A DNA stretch of 39,806 nt from Nitrososphaerales archaeon (GTDB taxonomy: Archaea; Thermoproteota; Nitrososphaeria; Nitrososphaerales; CADDZS01): contig JASHNZ010000033.1 of the NCBI GenBank assembly GCA_030041355.1, forward strand, positions 1-39,806, in the 5' to 3' direction. A program made the position numbers and the translations under genes. Below are positions 6,762 to 14,190 of the stretch, in pieces (the stretch's first letter is position 1; each line of letters starts with the position of its first letter). Under the pieces are notes generated by a model. That model saw only the letters and a program-made list of their open reading frames with translations. It made no database searches and was not told where the DNA came from.

Positions 6762-7016
6762 TTAATCGCTGAGAACTCTCTCTTTCTTTGTTAGAATGTT
6801 TCTTCTGACGAAAACATCGCGCATCAAATTTAGAGCGTAAAGCCATGCTATACCAAGTATCGTGGCAAACACTCCTTTGGCAGCGCTGTCATAAATGCCG
6901 CCCCAATAATGAAACGGAACTATAAAATCGAAAATGAGAACCGTGCCAACGAGGACAAGAACCCACGCTATCGTGAATATGGCAAACAGTTCGAGCATGG
7001 GTTTTTGTTTTTCCAA
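6762..7016 (-). CDS. Small two-helix membrane protein
   Basis: An 84-residue protein starting at TTG 7016 immediately after the stop of the GlcNAc-1-P transferase gene, so it is translationally coupled to it. Two hydrophobic segments (about residues 8-30 and 46-66) are separated by PFHYWGGIYDSAAKG. The C-terminus is basic (RDVFVRRNILTKKER), consistent with a cytoplasmic tail. An alternative start is ATG at residue 7. I do not recognise a family. The coupling suggests it works at the membrane with the lipid-linked sugar enzyme. Confidence 0.65.
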   Translation of the reverse strand: MEKQKPMLELFAIFTIAWVLVLVGTVLIFDFIVPFHYWGGIYDSAAKGVFATILGIAWLYALNLMRDVFVRRNILTKKERVLSD

Positions 7017-7017
7017 A

Positions 7018-8052
7018 TCAGATTACCCAAGTTAGAATGGCAGTTACACCCGCAAGCAGTGCACAATAAAGCGCGAGTTTTAGAATGTCCTTGGACGCTT
7101 CGTCCTCGCTCAGGGCGCTTTTTGACACAAGCATTCTCACCAAAGTAACAGGAGCCTTTGGGTCATCCGTTGCGATAAGACTGCCATCTGGAAGAGCTAT
7201 CGTCGGTTGATTCTTAATTTCTCTATGCTCGACCAACCTCTTCATTGTAGAAAGGAACAAGTATGAATTGAGTATTGCTGGAAGGATCGCAATGACTGCT
7301 ACGACTTCGGCTCCTCCGATGATCGCCATCGTTCCGTAAGCTGCTCCCAGCGCGATCGAACCGGAGTCGCCGGGAAAGATCCTGGATGGGTATCTATGAA
7401 ATACGAAAAAGGCCCCAGAACCTGCAAGAATTGGAAGCATCGCGAGAAGAACTACCGGTTCGGTTTTGTTCGCGAGCACGCGCAGGAAAATATCGAAAGT
7501 TACCGGAATGCAAGCTATGAGAATGAAACCACTTACGACACCGTTCAAAACATCAATAGTGTTAACGGTGTTCGTCACTACAGGTAAGGCGACTAAGACT
7601 AGCAAAGGATAGATTATCGGGGTGTGCGTAGCGCGGTGGATCAGTGGCAGGTAAATGGCGGGTGTGTACACATTTGCATTAGGAACAAAATATTCTATTG
7701 CTACTAAAGGAATCCCTGCGACCAAGAGAAGGGCAGGTTTGGCGATGCCTCCGAGAGTCTTAAGATCGTCCACTATCCCGATGAGTCCGGCTATCAGCGT
7801 GGTTAAGATGAGCCCCAGAATCGCGTAGCTACCGGACACCACGAAAAGGATCGCTTCTCCAATAATAATCGCTACAAGTATAGCCGGCCCTCCGGGGCGG
7901 GGAATGCTAGGCCGATCTGCTTTATGGTAATCGAGGACTGTCATCTTCTTTGTAGTTAGAAATTGGATAAGCCATTTGGTCAAAGAGAAACAAACAAAAA
8001 AGGAAGCGAGCGCGCTAACCGCGGCAAAAATAAGAAGCGAATCTATATTCAA
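7018..8052 (-). CDS. UDP-GlcNAc:dolichyl-phosphate GlcNAc-1-P transferase family (AglH/MraY-like)
   Basis: A 344-residue polytopic membrane protein of the glycosyltransferase family 4 (MraY/WecA/GPT). Key motifs are DYHKADRPSIPRPGG near residue 40, an Asp pair in GIVDDLKTLGG (about 92-102), NTVNTIDVLNGVVSG (about 160-174) and FPGDSGSIALGA (about 225-236). The family moves a sugar-1-phosphate onto a polyprenyl or dolichyl phosphate; archaeal AglH starts N-glycan synthesis this way. The exact substrate is not shown by sequence. A TATA-like element on the minus strand near 8091 gives a leader of about 13 nt. Confidence 0.85.
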   Translation of the reverse strand: MNIDSLLIFAAVSALASFFVCFSLTKWLIQFLTTKKMTVLDYHKADRPSIPRPGGPAILVAIIIGEAILFVVSGSYAILGLILTTLIAGLIGIVDDLKTLGGIAKPALLLVAGIPLVAIEYFVPNANVYTPAIYLPLIHRATHTPIIYPLLVLVALPVVTNTVNTIDVLNGVVSGFILIACIPVTFDIFLRVLANKTEPVVLLAMLPILAGSGAFFVFHRYPSRIFPGDSGSIALGAAYGTMAIIGGAEVVAVIAILPAILNSYLFLSTMKRLVEHREIKNQPTIALPDGSLIATDDPKAPVTLVRMLVSKSALSEDEASKDILKLALYCALLAGVTAILTWVI

Positions 8053-8085
8053 GTCTAATTGAAGATATTGCGTCCAAAGTTTGCC

Positions 8086-8133
8086 TTTTAAAAAATAGGG
8101 CCAACGCCATACCCGTGATTATCAGTTTAAATA
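8086..8133. promoter_or_regulatory. Divergent promoter pair
   Basis: On the minus strand, TTTTTTAAA (centre near 8091) is about 39 nt from the transferase start at 8052. On the plus strand, TTTAAATA (8126-8133) is about 37 nt from the SSB start at 8167. Both positions predict leaders of 10-15 nt. Confidence 0.5.
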
Positions 8134-8166
8134 TCGAATAGAAACCCCTCCATTTGGAATCGCAAA

Positions 8167-8454
8167 TTGAAAATAGCGGATCTTAAGGGCGAACAGAGCA
8201 GAGTCGACGTCGAGGGCGAAATCGTAGAAAAAGGTGAAACACGTTCTGTCAATCTACGTGCGGGAGGCTCGTCAAATGTTGCGGATGCTACAATTCGAGA
8301 TGACTCTGGTTCTATCAAGCTCAGCCTCTGGGGCGAGCAGATCAATACGGTCGACGTAGGGGATCGCGTAAGGATCGAGAACGGATACACGAGGGCTTTT
8401 CGAGGCGAGGTCCAGCTAAACATCGGTAGGTACGGAAAGCTTGTGAAACTCTAG
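8167..8454 (+). CDS. Single OB-fold ssDNA-binding protein (RPA-like)
   Basis: A 95-residue protein from TTG 8167, essentially one OB fold. Strand 1 to 3 follow KIADLKGEQSRVDVEGEIVE, then ATIRDDSGSIKLSLWGEQ (about residues 44-61) and VGDRVRIENGY (about 66-76). The DDSGSIKLSLWG segment is typical of archaeal and eukaryotic RPA-like OB domains. It lacks the acidic tail of crenarchaeal SSB and any zinc finger of RPA, and could act alone or with partners elsewhere. Confidence 0.85.
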   Translation: MKIADLKGEQSRVDVEGEIVEKGETRSVNLRAGGSSNVADATIRDDSGSIKLSLWGEQINTVDVGDRVRIENGYTRAFRGEVQLNIGRYGKLVKL

Positions 8455-8482
8455 AACAGAGACAAAAAGTATCGTTTCTCCG

Positions 8483-8510
8483 ACGAATGAAGTAGAAAAC
8501 TTCATCTCGT
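8483..8510 (+). terminator. Hairpin after the SSB gene
   Basis: ATGAAGT/ACTTCAT (8487-8493 and 8499-8505) is a perfect stem, extended by ACGA/TCGT with one bulged base. The following sequence is pyrimidine-rich. It lies about 30 nt after the SSB stop and upstream of the sod TATA box, so a terminator is likely; a role as an operator is possible. Confidence 0.4.
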
Positions 8511-8545
8511 TCACTCTCTATTCTCAAGTGTGATTCTCACAAAAT

Positions 8546-8555
8546 TCTAAAATAG
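8546..8555 (+). promoter_or_regulatory. TATA box of the superoxide dismutase gene
   Basis: TCTAAAATAG is centred near 8551, 26 nt before ATG 8577, which predicts a leaderless mRNA. Confidence 0.5.
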
Positions 8556-8576
8556 CATTGAGGTTACGTTTCTCTC

Positions 8577-9176
8577 ATGAAGAAATACACTCTTCCTGAA
8601 CTTCCATACAAATACGATGCGCTGGAACCATACATCTCCAAGGATATTATGACTCTTCACCACGACAAACATCATCTCGCATACGTGAATGGGGCAAATG
8701 CCGCGCTGGAAAAACTGGATGCCGGCCGAAAGAACAATTGGCAAGGAGTAGATATCAAAGGAATCGAGCGGGATCTTAGCTTTAATCTTGCGGGGCACGT
8801 GTTGCACTCGATTTTCTGGCCAAATATGAAGCAGGGCGGTGGTGGCAAGCCTGGAGGTGCGCTAGCGGACAAGATCAATGAAGATTTTGGCTCATTTGAT
8901 TCATTCAAGGCTCAGCTCGGCGCAGCTGCAAAAGCTGTCGAAGGCTCAGGCTGGGGTATGTTGGTGTGGGATCCGATCAGCGATCAGCTTCTAACTCTCC
9001 AAGCGGAAAAGCACAACCTCCTTTCCGGCCAGAATTCAGTCCCATTGCTAGTCTGCGACGTCTGGGAGCATGCGTACTATCTCCAGTACAAGAATGATAG
9101 AGGTGCGTACGTAGATGCATTCTGGAACGTCGTTAATTGGGACAACGTAGCCGAACTTTTCTCCAAAGCAATGTAA
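8577..9176 (+). CDS. sod: Superoxide dismutase, Fe/Mn family
   Basis: Converts superoxide to oxygen and hydrogen peroxide in the cytoplasm. The 199-residue protein has all four metal ligands: H28 in LHHDKHH, H78 in GHVLHSIFW, D161 and H165 in DVWEHAYY. The opening LPELPYKYDALEPYIS and the GSGWGMLVWD block are standard for the family. Whether Fe or Mn is used cannot be settled by eye. The gene is alone, with a TATA box set for a leaderless message and a strong terminator after it. Its presence fits an organism that meets oxygen. Confidence 0.95.
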   Translation: MKKYTLPELPYKYDALEPYISKDIMTLHHDKHHLAYVNGANAALEKLDAGRKNNWQGVDIKGIERDLSFNLAGHVLHSIFWPNMKQGGGGKPGGALADKINEDFGSFDSFKAQLGAAAKAVEGSGWGMLVWDPISDQLLTLQAEKHNLLSGQNSVPLLVCDVWEHAYYLQYKNDRGAYVDAFWNVVNWDNVAELFSKAM

Positions 9177-9189
9177 TCTCGGAAAAAAG

Positions 9190-9217
9190 TGCGAGAATTA
9201 ACTCGCATTTCTTTTTT
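9190..9217 (+). terminator. Hairpin and T-tract after sod
   Basis: TGCGAG (9190-9195) pairs with CTCGCA (9202-9207) around an AATTAA loop, followed at once by TTTCTTTTTTC. This is the most terminator-like structure in the window. Confidence 0.7.
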
Positions 9218-9338
9218 CTCTGGTCTTCTGCTCTTAATTTTCAGACGTCATTTGTAAAGGATCGGCGCGTTCGTCATATCAGTGAGTAATCGCCACAGCT
9301 CAAAAGAATTCCTATAGGAATATTTGGAGCAGTCCAGC

Positions 9339-9347
9339 ATTAATATC
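9339..9347 (+). promoter_or_regulatory. TATA box of the methionine operon
   Basis: ATTAATATC centred near 9343 lies about 35 nt before ATG 9378, predicting a start near 9369 and a very short leader. Confidence 0.4.
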
Positions 9348-9377
9348 AAGGATGTCCAGCGTTTAGTCTGAGCCCTT

Positions 9378-10376
9378 ATGCCAATTACGGTTCAATGCGC
9401 TCTAGCGGGAATTCACTCCCGATCGGAGAATTTAGTTAAAGTGACTCGGGATTATGATAGAGGGAGAACTGATGAAGCTGCCCTGAAGAACGCGTTCGAA
9501 AGGGATGCTGTAGCTCTTATTGAATTACAAAAAAGTTCGGGCTTTGATATCTTTTCGGAGGGGCAGTTGCAATGGCAAGATTTCATTAGGCCGTTTTCCG
9601 AATCCATTTCTGGATTGGAGCTCCGAGCCGATCTTTCCCGATGGTTTGACACCAATACGTTCTATCGAAAACCCACGGTCACAAAAAAGTTGAGTGACGA
9701 CGGCACTTTTAACGAAAAGAAATACTCGGCGGACGCGGCTATGCGTCGTACTTCACGTTCTCTTGCGGTTCCAGGACCCTACACACTTGCGTCTCTCGTG
9801 GACGATCAATACTATGGCTCAAAAGAAGAACTAGTCCATGAATTCGCAAAGATCCTGAGAAAAATCCTTAGTGATCCGTCGTGGATTCCTTATTCCGAGA
9901 TTCTGATCAACGAGCCTTCTCTTGTCTACAGATATGGAGACTCTGTGCTGGATAACCCAAAAAATCTGCAAGCGTTCTTGACAGCATACGAAGAGGAACT
10001 GTCGAATTTGAAACCGAATGTAACGCTGCACACATACTTTGGCGATTGTTCTGGAATCCTGAAACAGCTATTGAGTCTCAAGGGCGTCCATACGCTTGGA
10101 ATAGACTTCTCACAAACACCGATTGAGAGCCTCTGCTCCTTCAAGTTTGACGGCAAGGCTCTAGGGGCGGGTTGCGTAGACGCTAGATCCTCTTTTATCG
10201 AATCTGCAGAGTGGATTTCAGAATTTTGCGTTCATGCAGTTAGAAAGCTAGAACCATCCGGACTTCTCATTCTACCCAGCTCAGACCTAAAGTATCTGCC
10301 GAGGACTTATGCAGATCGGAAAGTAAGCGCGATCGGATCGGCTCGAAAGTTGATCGGCAAAAGGCTCTCTGAGTGA
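9378..10376 (+). CDS. MetE N-terminal-domain-like protein
   Basis: A 332-residue TIM-barrel protein related to cobalamin-independent methionine synthase. PGPYTLASLVDDQYYGS (about residues 132-148) and SEILINEPSLVYRYG (about 173-187) are family landmarks. LHTYFGDC (about 217-224) matches the TYFG segment of the MetE N-terminal half, which lacks the catalytic zinc. Full-length bacterial MetE carries this barrel and the catalytic one on one chain; here they are separate adjacent genes. The next gene, 16 bp downstream, has the zinc ligands. It may help bind folate or homocysteine in a two-chain enzyme, but that is inference. Confidence 0.75.
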   Translation: MPITVQCALAGIHSRSENLVKVTRDYDRGRTDEAALKNAFERDAVALIELQKSSGFDIFSEGQLQWQDFIRPFSESISGLELRADLSRWFDTNTFYRKPTVTKKLSDDGTFNEKKYSADAAMRRTSRSLAVPGPYTLASLVDDQYYGSKEELVHEFAKILRKILSDPSWIPYSEILINEPSLVYRYGDSVLDNPKNLQAFLTAYEEELSNLKPNVTLHTYFGDCSGILKQLLSLKGVHTLGIDFSQTPIESLCSFKFDGKALGAGCVDARSSFIESAEWISEFCVHAVRKLEPSGLLILPSSDLKYLPRTYADRKVSAIGSARKLIGKRLSE

Positions 10377-10391
10377 CGAACAAAGAAAAGT

Positions 10392-11645
10392 GTGGAGAAA
10401 TTGAGTTCTGATAGCCAGCTCTTTCCGACGCAGGAAATAGGCAGCATTGCCAAGCCTGGCTGGAGAGTTAAAGGAGTCTCTGACGAGGGGCGAATTACGC
10501 CTAACGAGATCTTAGAAGCAGAACAGTGGGGAAAGAAGCTTTCAGTTCCAAAGTTCGACGAGCTTGTTGAACTTCTCAAGAGACGAGAAAAATCTTCGGA
10601 CGGGCCAAGCGAACAAGAGAAGGAGTCAATTCGCGATTGGTCCGTTCGCTATGTTCTGTCGCTTTTCGAGAGCGCGGACCTCGATCGCGTTTACTCAGGA
10701 GAGCAATGGCGTGTCGAGATGTACGAGCATCTAGTTAGGAACATTCAGGGCTTCAAGCTTTTGGGGTCGGTGCACTCATTTGACTACAAGTATTTCACGA
10801 AAGGCGCGCTGGTCAGCGAACCCAAGTACATGCATCCAATTCATCTTGACGAATACGAGTTTGTAAGATCCTCGACCGATCGCAGGATAAAAGTTCCCAT
10901 CACTGGGCCTTACACAATTGTGGATTGGTCTTTCAACGAATACTACGAGTCCAAAATTCGTCAGAAGAACACGGCCTTTGACCAGCTGGATCTTAAGAAA
11001 ATCAATTTTGAAGCTAGACGCGAGTTTATGCTCGCACTTGTGCAAAATGCTCTGAGGCCCGAAGTCGAAAGCTTGATTCGGCATGGAGTCCAATGGATTC
11101 AGATCGACGAACCTGCCATTACTACAAGGCCTGACGAGACCGAGATGGAACTTTTCGCAGAAGCGATAAACGAACTTACTCAAGGCTTTTCGAACTGTAT
11201 ATTCAGCGTGCACAATTGCTTCAGTGATTACAAGCTATTAGCCCGCTACGCTCCTGATCTCAAGGATATCACTCAGCTTGCCCTGGAATTCGCGAACAGA
11301 GACGGCTCCAATCTCGGCCTAGTTCCAGGGGAAAGAAAGGGATATTCGGATCTTCAATTCTTCGAGGACGAAGGCTACACTGGGGGTTTTGGACTAGGCG
11401 TTGTACATGTCCATGACTATTCCGGCGTACCTGGAAATGGAGCCCGTAAAGAGGGCCGCAACATTATCGAAAGTCCGGAACTGGTGCGCGATAGGATTTT
11501 GGCCGCAGCCAAGATCTTGAAAGATCCCTCACGCATTTCCGTTAATCCGGATTGCGGCCTCAGAACCAGAAGTTGGGCAGTCACCTATGAAAAACTAAAG
11601 GCCTTGGAAGCAGGGACCAAATTAGCTAGAGCGGAGGTAAAGTGA
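10392..11645 (+). CDS. metE: Core methionine synthase, MetE-type catalytic protein
   Basis: Transfers a methyl group to homocysteine to give methionine. The 417-residue protein starts at GTG 10392 with FPTQEIGSIAKPGW, the usual N-terminus of the archaeal core MetE. A complete zinc-site set is visible: H274 and C276 in SVHNCFSD, E299 in LALEFANRD and C388 in NPDCGLRTR. IQIDEPAITT (about residues 236-245) carries the homocysteine-binding Asp. It lacks the N-terminal barrel, which is supplied by the preceding gene. The natural methyl donor (methyl-folate or a methyl-corrinoid) cannot be told from sequence; the MetF-like gene in the operon favours folate. Confidence 0.88.
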   Translation: MEKLSSDSQLFPTQEIGSIAKPGWRVKGVSDEGRITPNEILEAEQWGKKLSVPKFDELVELLKRREKSSDGPSEQEKESIRDWSVRYVLSLFESADLDRVYSGEQWRVEMYEHLVRNIQGFKLLGSVHSFDYKYFTKGALVSEPKYMHPIHLDEYEFVRSSTDRRIKVPITGPYTIVDWSFNEYYESKIRQKNTAFDQLDLKKINFEARREFMLALVQNALRPEVESLIRHGVQWIQIDEPAITTRPDETEMELFAEAINELTQGFSNCIFSVHNCFSDYKLLARYAPDLKDITQLALEFANRDGSNLGLVPGERKGYSDLQFFEDEGYTGGFGLGVVHVHDYSGVPGNGARKEGRNIIESPELVRDRILAAAKILKDPSRISVNPDCGLRTRSWAVTYEKLKALEAGTKLARAEVK

Positions 11646-11649
11646 CATC

Positions 11650-12912
11650 GTGGCAAAGAAAGAAAACTTTCCTTCCACGACGGTTATCGGAAGCTATCCG
11701 GTATTTGTTCCCCAGGCTGTATTGAACCAGCACGCAGCTTTTGCTGATGAGGTGGAGGACCCTGTCGAATCAAGTATACAACTGAGCGTCAGGGATTTTT
11801 TGAGCGCAGGAATCGAGTACCCATCGACCGGTCAAACCCGAGACACTTTCGTTAGGATCTTCCTTGATCCCGATTACGTAAGCGGAATATCAAAGCACGG
11901 GTCTGAAATCGTTGTAACGGAAAAAATCGCCAGACGCAAGCCTATCAGACTTGCAGATGTTCAGACGGCAAAAGAAGTGATTCCTGCCTATTACGGGTTG
12001 AAAGAACCTGTCACCGATCCTTATACTCTGGCAAGGAATTGCCGAATTGAGGGCTCGACTTATGACAATCTCAAGGAACTCAGCTATGCGATTGCTAAGG
12101 AAATTATTCGCCCAGAACTCGAGTCCATTCAAACCTACGTGGACTACTTGCAGATTGACGCGCCCTATTTTTCATTAGAGCCATTCAGGGATTACATTGT
12201 CGATCTCTATGAAGAGCTCCTGTCAGGACTAAAAGTGCCAGTCGTGCTCCATGTGTGTGGGGACACTTTCAGCGTTTTTAGCCAGCTGATAAAATTAAAG
12301 AAAGTTGATGTGATCAGCTTAGACTTTACTTCAAGCGACCGGTTGACGGATGAAATCTCTCTACGCAATTTTGATCAGAAAATAGGTCTTGGTTGCGTAA
12401 GCACCAGTAGCCCGGTCGTTGAACCTGTAAAGAGCATTGCAAACGTAATAAAACGAGTTAGTTCGAAAGTCGGAGAAGACAGGATTCGGTTTATTCATCC
12501 AGCTTGCGGTGAACGAGGCCTTTCACTCGATGCGGCGTACCAGAAAAATGTCAATTTGACCCTTGCAAGGAACGAGGTTTATCTCGGCGAACCGCAAACT
12601 GCGCACAGCGTCTCTCTTGAGGAAAGCGAGTACGATCCGAATGGTTACTTTTTAGTTCAAGTTGATAATCAAGAACAACGAATCGTAGTTTCGTTCAATT
12701 CGTATAATCATCTACCCCTAGTCAGACTGCAATCAGCAAGCGGTGAGAAGTTAATCTCGGCTATTATTGATAACAAGATAATCAGCAATACAGAATATGG
12801 AAAGCGACATCTCGGGTATGTCGGTTACGAGATAGGAAAGGCAGAGACGGCACTTCGGAACAAGCTCCCGTACCGACAGGATCGACCTTTGAGTCTTCCG
12901 GGGATCTATTAG
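11650..12912 (+). CDS. Second MetE-like protein fused to a DUF4346-like domain
   Basis: A 420-residue protein from GTG 11650, 4 bp after metE. Residues about 8-310 form a MetE-like barrel: TTVIGSYPVFVP, LQIDAPYFSLEP (168-179), H201 and C203 in LHVCGD, and C286 in HPACGERG. The third zinc ligand, normally Glu, aligns with D225 in ISLDFTSSD. Residues about 325-412 are an added domain with YDPNGYFLVQVD, then KRHLGYVGYEIGKAETAL (385-402). This pattern resembles DUF4346, known at the C-terminus of dihydropteroate-synthase-like proteins and of methyltransferase subunit MtrA. The fusion suggests a different methyl donor or a pterin/corrinoid partner. Function unproven. Confidence 0.75.
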   Translation: MAKKENFPSTTVIGSYPVFVPQAVLNQHAAFADEVEDPVESSIQLSVRDFLSAGIEYPSTGQTRDTFVRIFLDPDYVSGISKHGSEIVVTEKIARRKPIRLADVQTAKEVIPAYYGLKEPVTDPYTLARNCRIEGSTYDNLKELSYAIAKEIIRPELESIQTYVDYLQIDAPYFSLEPFRDYIVDLYEELLSGLKVPVVLHVCGDTFSVFSQLIKLKKVDVISLDFTSSDRLTDEISLRNFDQKIGLGCVSTSSPVVEPVKSIANVIKRVSSKVGEDRIRFIHPACGERGLSLDAAYQKNVNLTLARNEVYLGEPQTAHSVSLEESEYDPNGYFLVQVDNQEQRIVVSFNSYNHLPLVRLQSASGEKLISAIIDNKIISNTEYGKRHLGYVGYEIGKAETALRNKLPYRQDRPLSLPGIY

Positions 12913-12950
12913 GCTACACATCGACCTTATACCAACAGAGACTACCGTTC

Positions 12951-13847
12951 ATGCGACTCTCGGAATTGGCCGGGTCCGGCCACTTTATCAGAATCATAGA
13001 GGTTTTCCCTCCCGCGATGCCCTCTCCTGAAAGTCTCGAGTCGGTTCAAAAATTCGATCTCGGTCTACGCTTTGATCGACTGATACAGGGACTCATTAGA
13101 ACAGAGGCTCTGGCAGACGCGTTCTCTTTGCCCGAACTCAAAGATGGGAATCGAGTGCATCTAAACTCCATCGGAGTTGCGACTGAAATCAAAAGGCGAA
13201 CCGGGAGCGAAGTCATTCCGACAATTACTCTTCGCGATGCGAACAGGCACAATCTCTTGGGCATGCTGACCTATGCGCTGTTTGCGGGAATCGAGAACCT
13301 CCTCATCGTGCGAGGAGACCCTTACGAGGGCGACAGATTGAAAGATCCAAAGAATGTTTATGATATAGGCAAGGTTTCCAGCCTAATTTCAACAACAAGA
13401 AAATTGGAGAGTCATATTACGTCCGATCATGCTCTTTGCGTCCTCTCTCCGATTAACCTACGAAAGTCATGTGATGAGGCCTACCTGAAAACGGTAAAGG
13501 AAAGGGAGCTGAGCGGTGTTGACTTGTTCATAGGCGACCAGATGTTCGAAGATCTGGAAACATACCTGGCTAGGATCGAGGCAATAAGGAAATACGGAAT
13601 ACACAAACCTATTGTCCACAGTATCTTTCCCTTGAAGGACGACGAAGACGCTGCCAGCCTTGTGCAGAAATTTGGTTGGGGAATCAATGATTTTGAGCTA
13701 GCAAATCTGAAGAAAGGTGGAGCTCGATACGGTCTCGAAACGGCTCGGGAAAGATACCGATCTCTTCTTTCGCGCAAGGACTTAATTCAGGGAGTCTCTG
13801 TTTCAACTCGGGGAAATCCTGAAGTAGCTCGCTATATTTTCCGTTAG
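12951..13847 (+). CDS. metF: Methylenetetrahydrofolate reductase-like protein
   Basis: A 298-residue TIM-barrel protein of the MTHFR family, which reduces 5,10-methylene-H4folate to 5-methyl-H4folate. The start of the barrel, IIEVFPPAMPS (about residues 15-25), carries the conserved Glu. IPTITLRDANRHNLLGML (about 85-102) and NLLIVRGDPY (about 114-123) match the flavin and folate binding strands. SGVDLFIGDQMF (about 188-199) replaces the usual AGADFxxTQ segment, so it is a divergent member. As the last gene of the methionine operon it would supply methyl groups to the MetE-type proteins. Confidence 0.82.
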   Translation: MRLSELAGSGHFIRIIEVFPPAMPSPESLESVQKFDLGLRFDRLIQGLIRTEALADAFSLPELKDGNRVHLNSIGVATEIKRRTGSEVIPTITLRDANRHNLLGMLTYALFAGIENLLIVRGDPYEGDRLKDPKNVYDIGKVSSLISTTRKLESHITSDHALCVLSPINLRKSCDEAYLKTVKERELSGVDLFIGDQMFEDLETYLARIEAIRKYGIHKPIVHSIFPLKDDEDAASLVQKFGWGINDFELANLKKGGARYGLETARERYRSLLSRKDLIQGVSVSTRGNPEVARYIFR

Positions 13848-14190
13848 GGCGCTCTCTTTTCCGGTTTGTTTCAGACATATTCATACCCCCTCCCCATCTA
13901 GTCTACATAGAGCCTGCCAAATAGCCTCTGTTAGCAGTATGCCCAAAGTGATCTCTTTTTTACGTTCCTTTATTGAGCAAGTGTGTACGCGCTCCGCCAC
14001 CATGCGCATTTTTTGGGATGAACAACGCGCTGTGCAATGAACGAGCGATGGCTTTGTGCCCTAAACTTGCTTTTAATTCATTCCTTAAGAACCTTCGCGC
14101 ATCTCAATTGTGCACATGCTTATTCCAGATTGCCATTGCTTAGCTGCCCATGCCCTAATGAAGTTCTGGATAAAGAATCTTCGAATTGGA
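13848..14190. other. Intergenic region, convergent genes
   Basis: This gap separates the MetF-like gene from the 3' end of the thermopsin-like gene. Two T-tracts (13956-13961 and 14009-14014) could end the methionine-operon transcript. Short open frames here have no ribosome site, promoter or recognisable product. I see no tRNA, repeat array or convincing hairpin. Confidence 0.5.
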
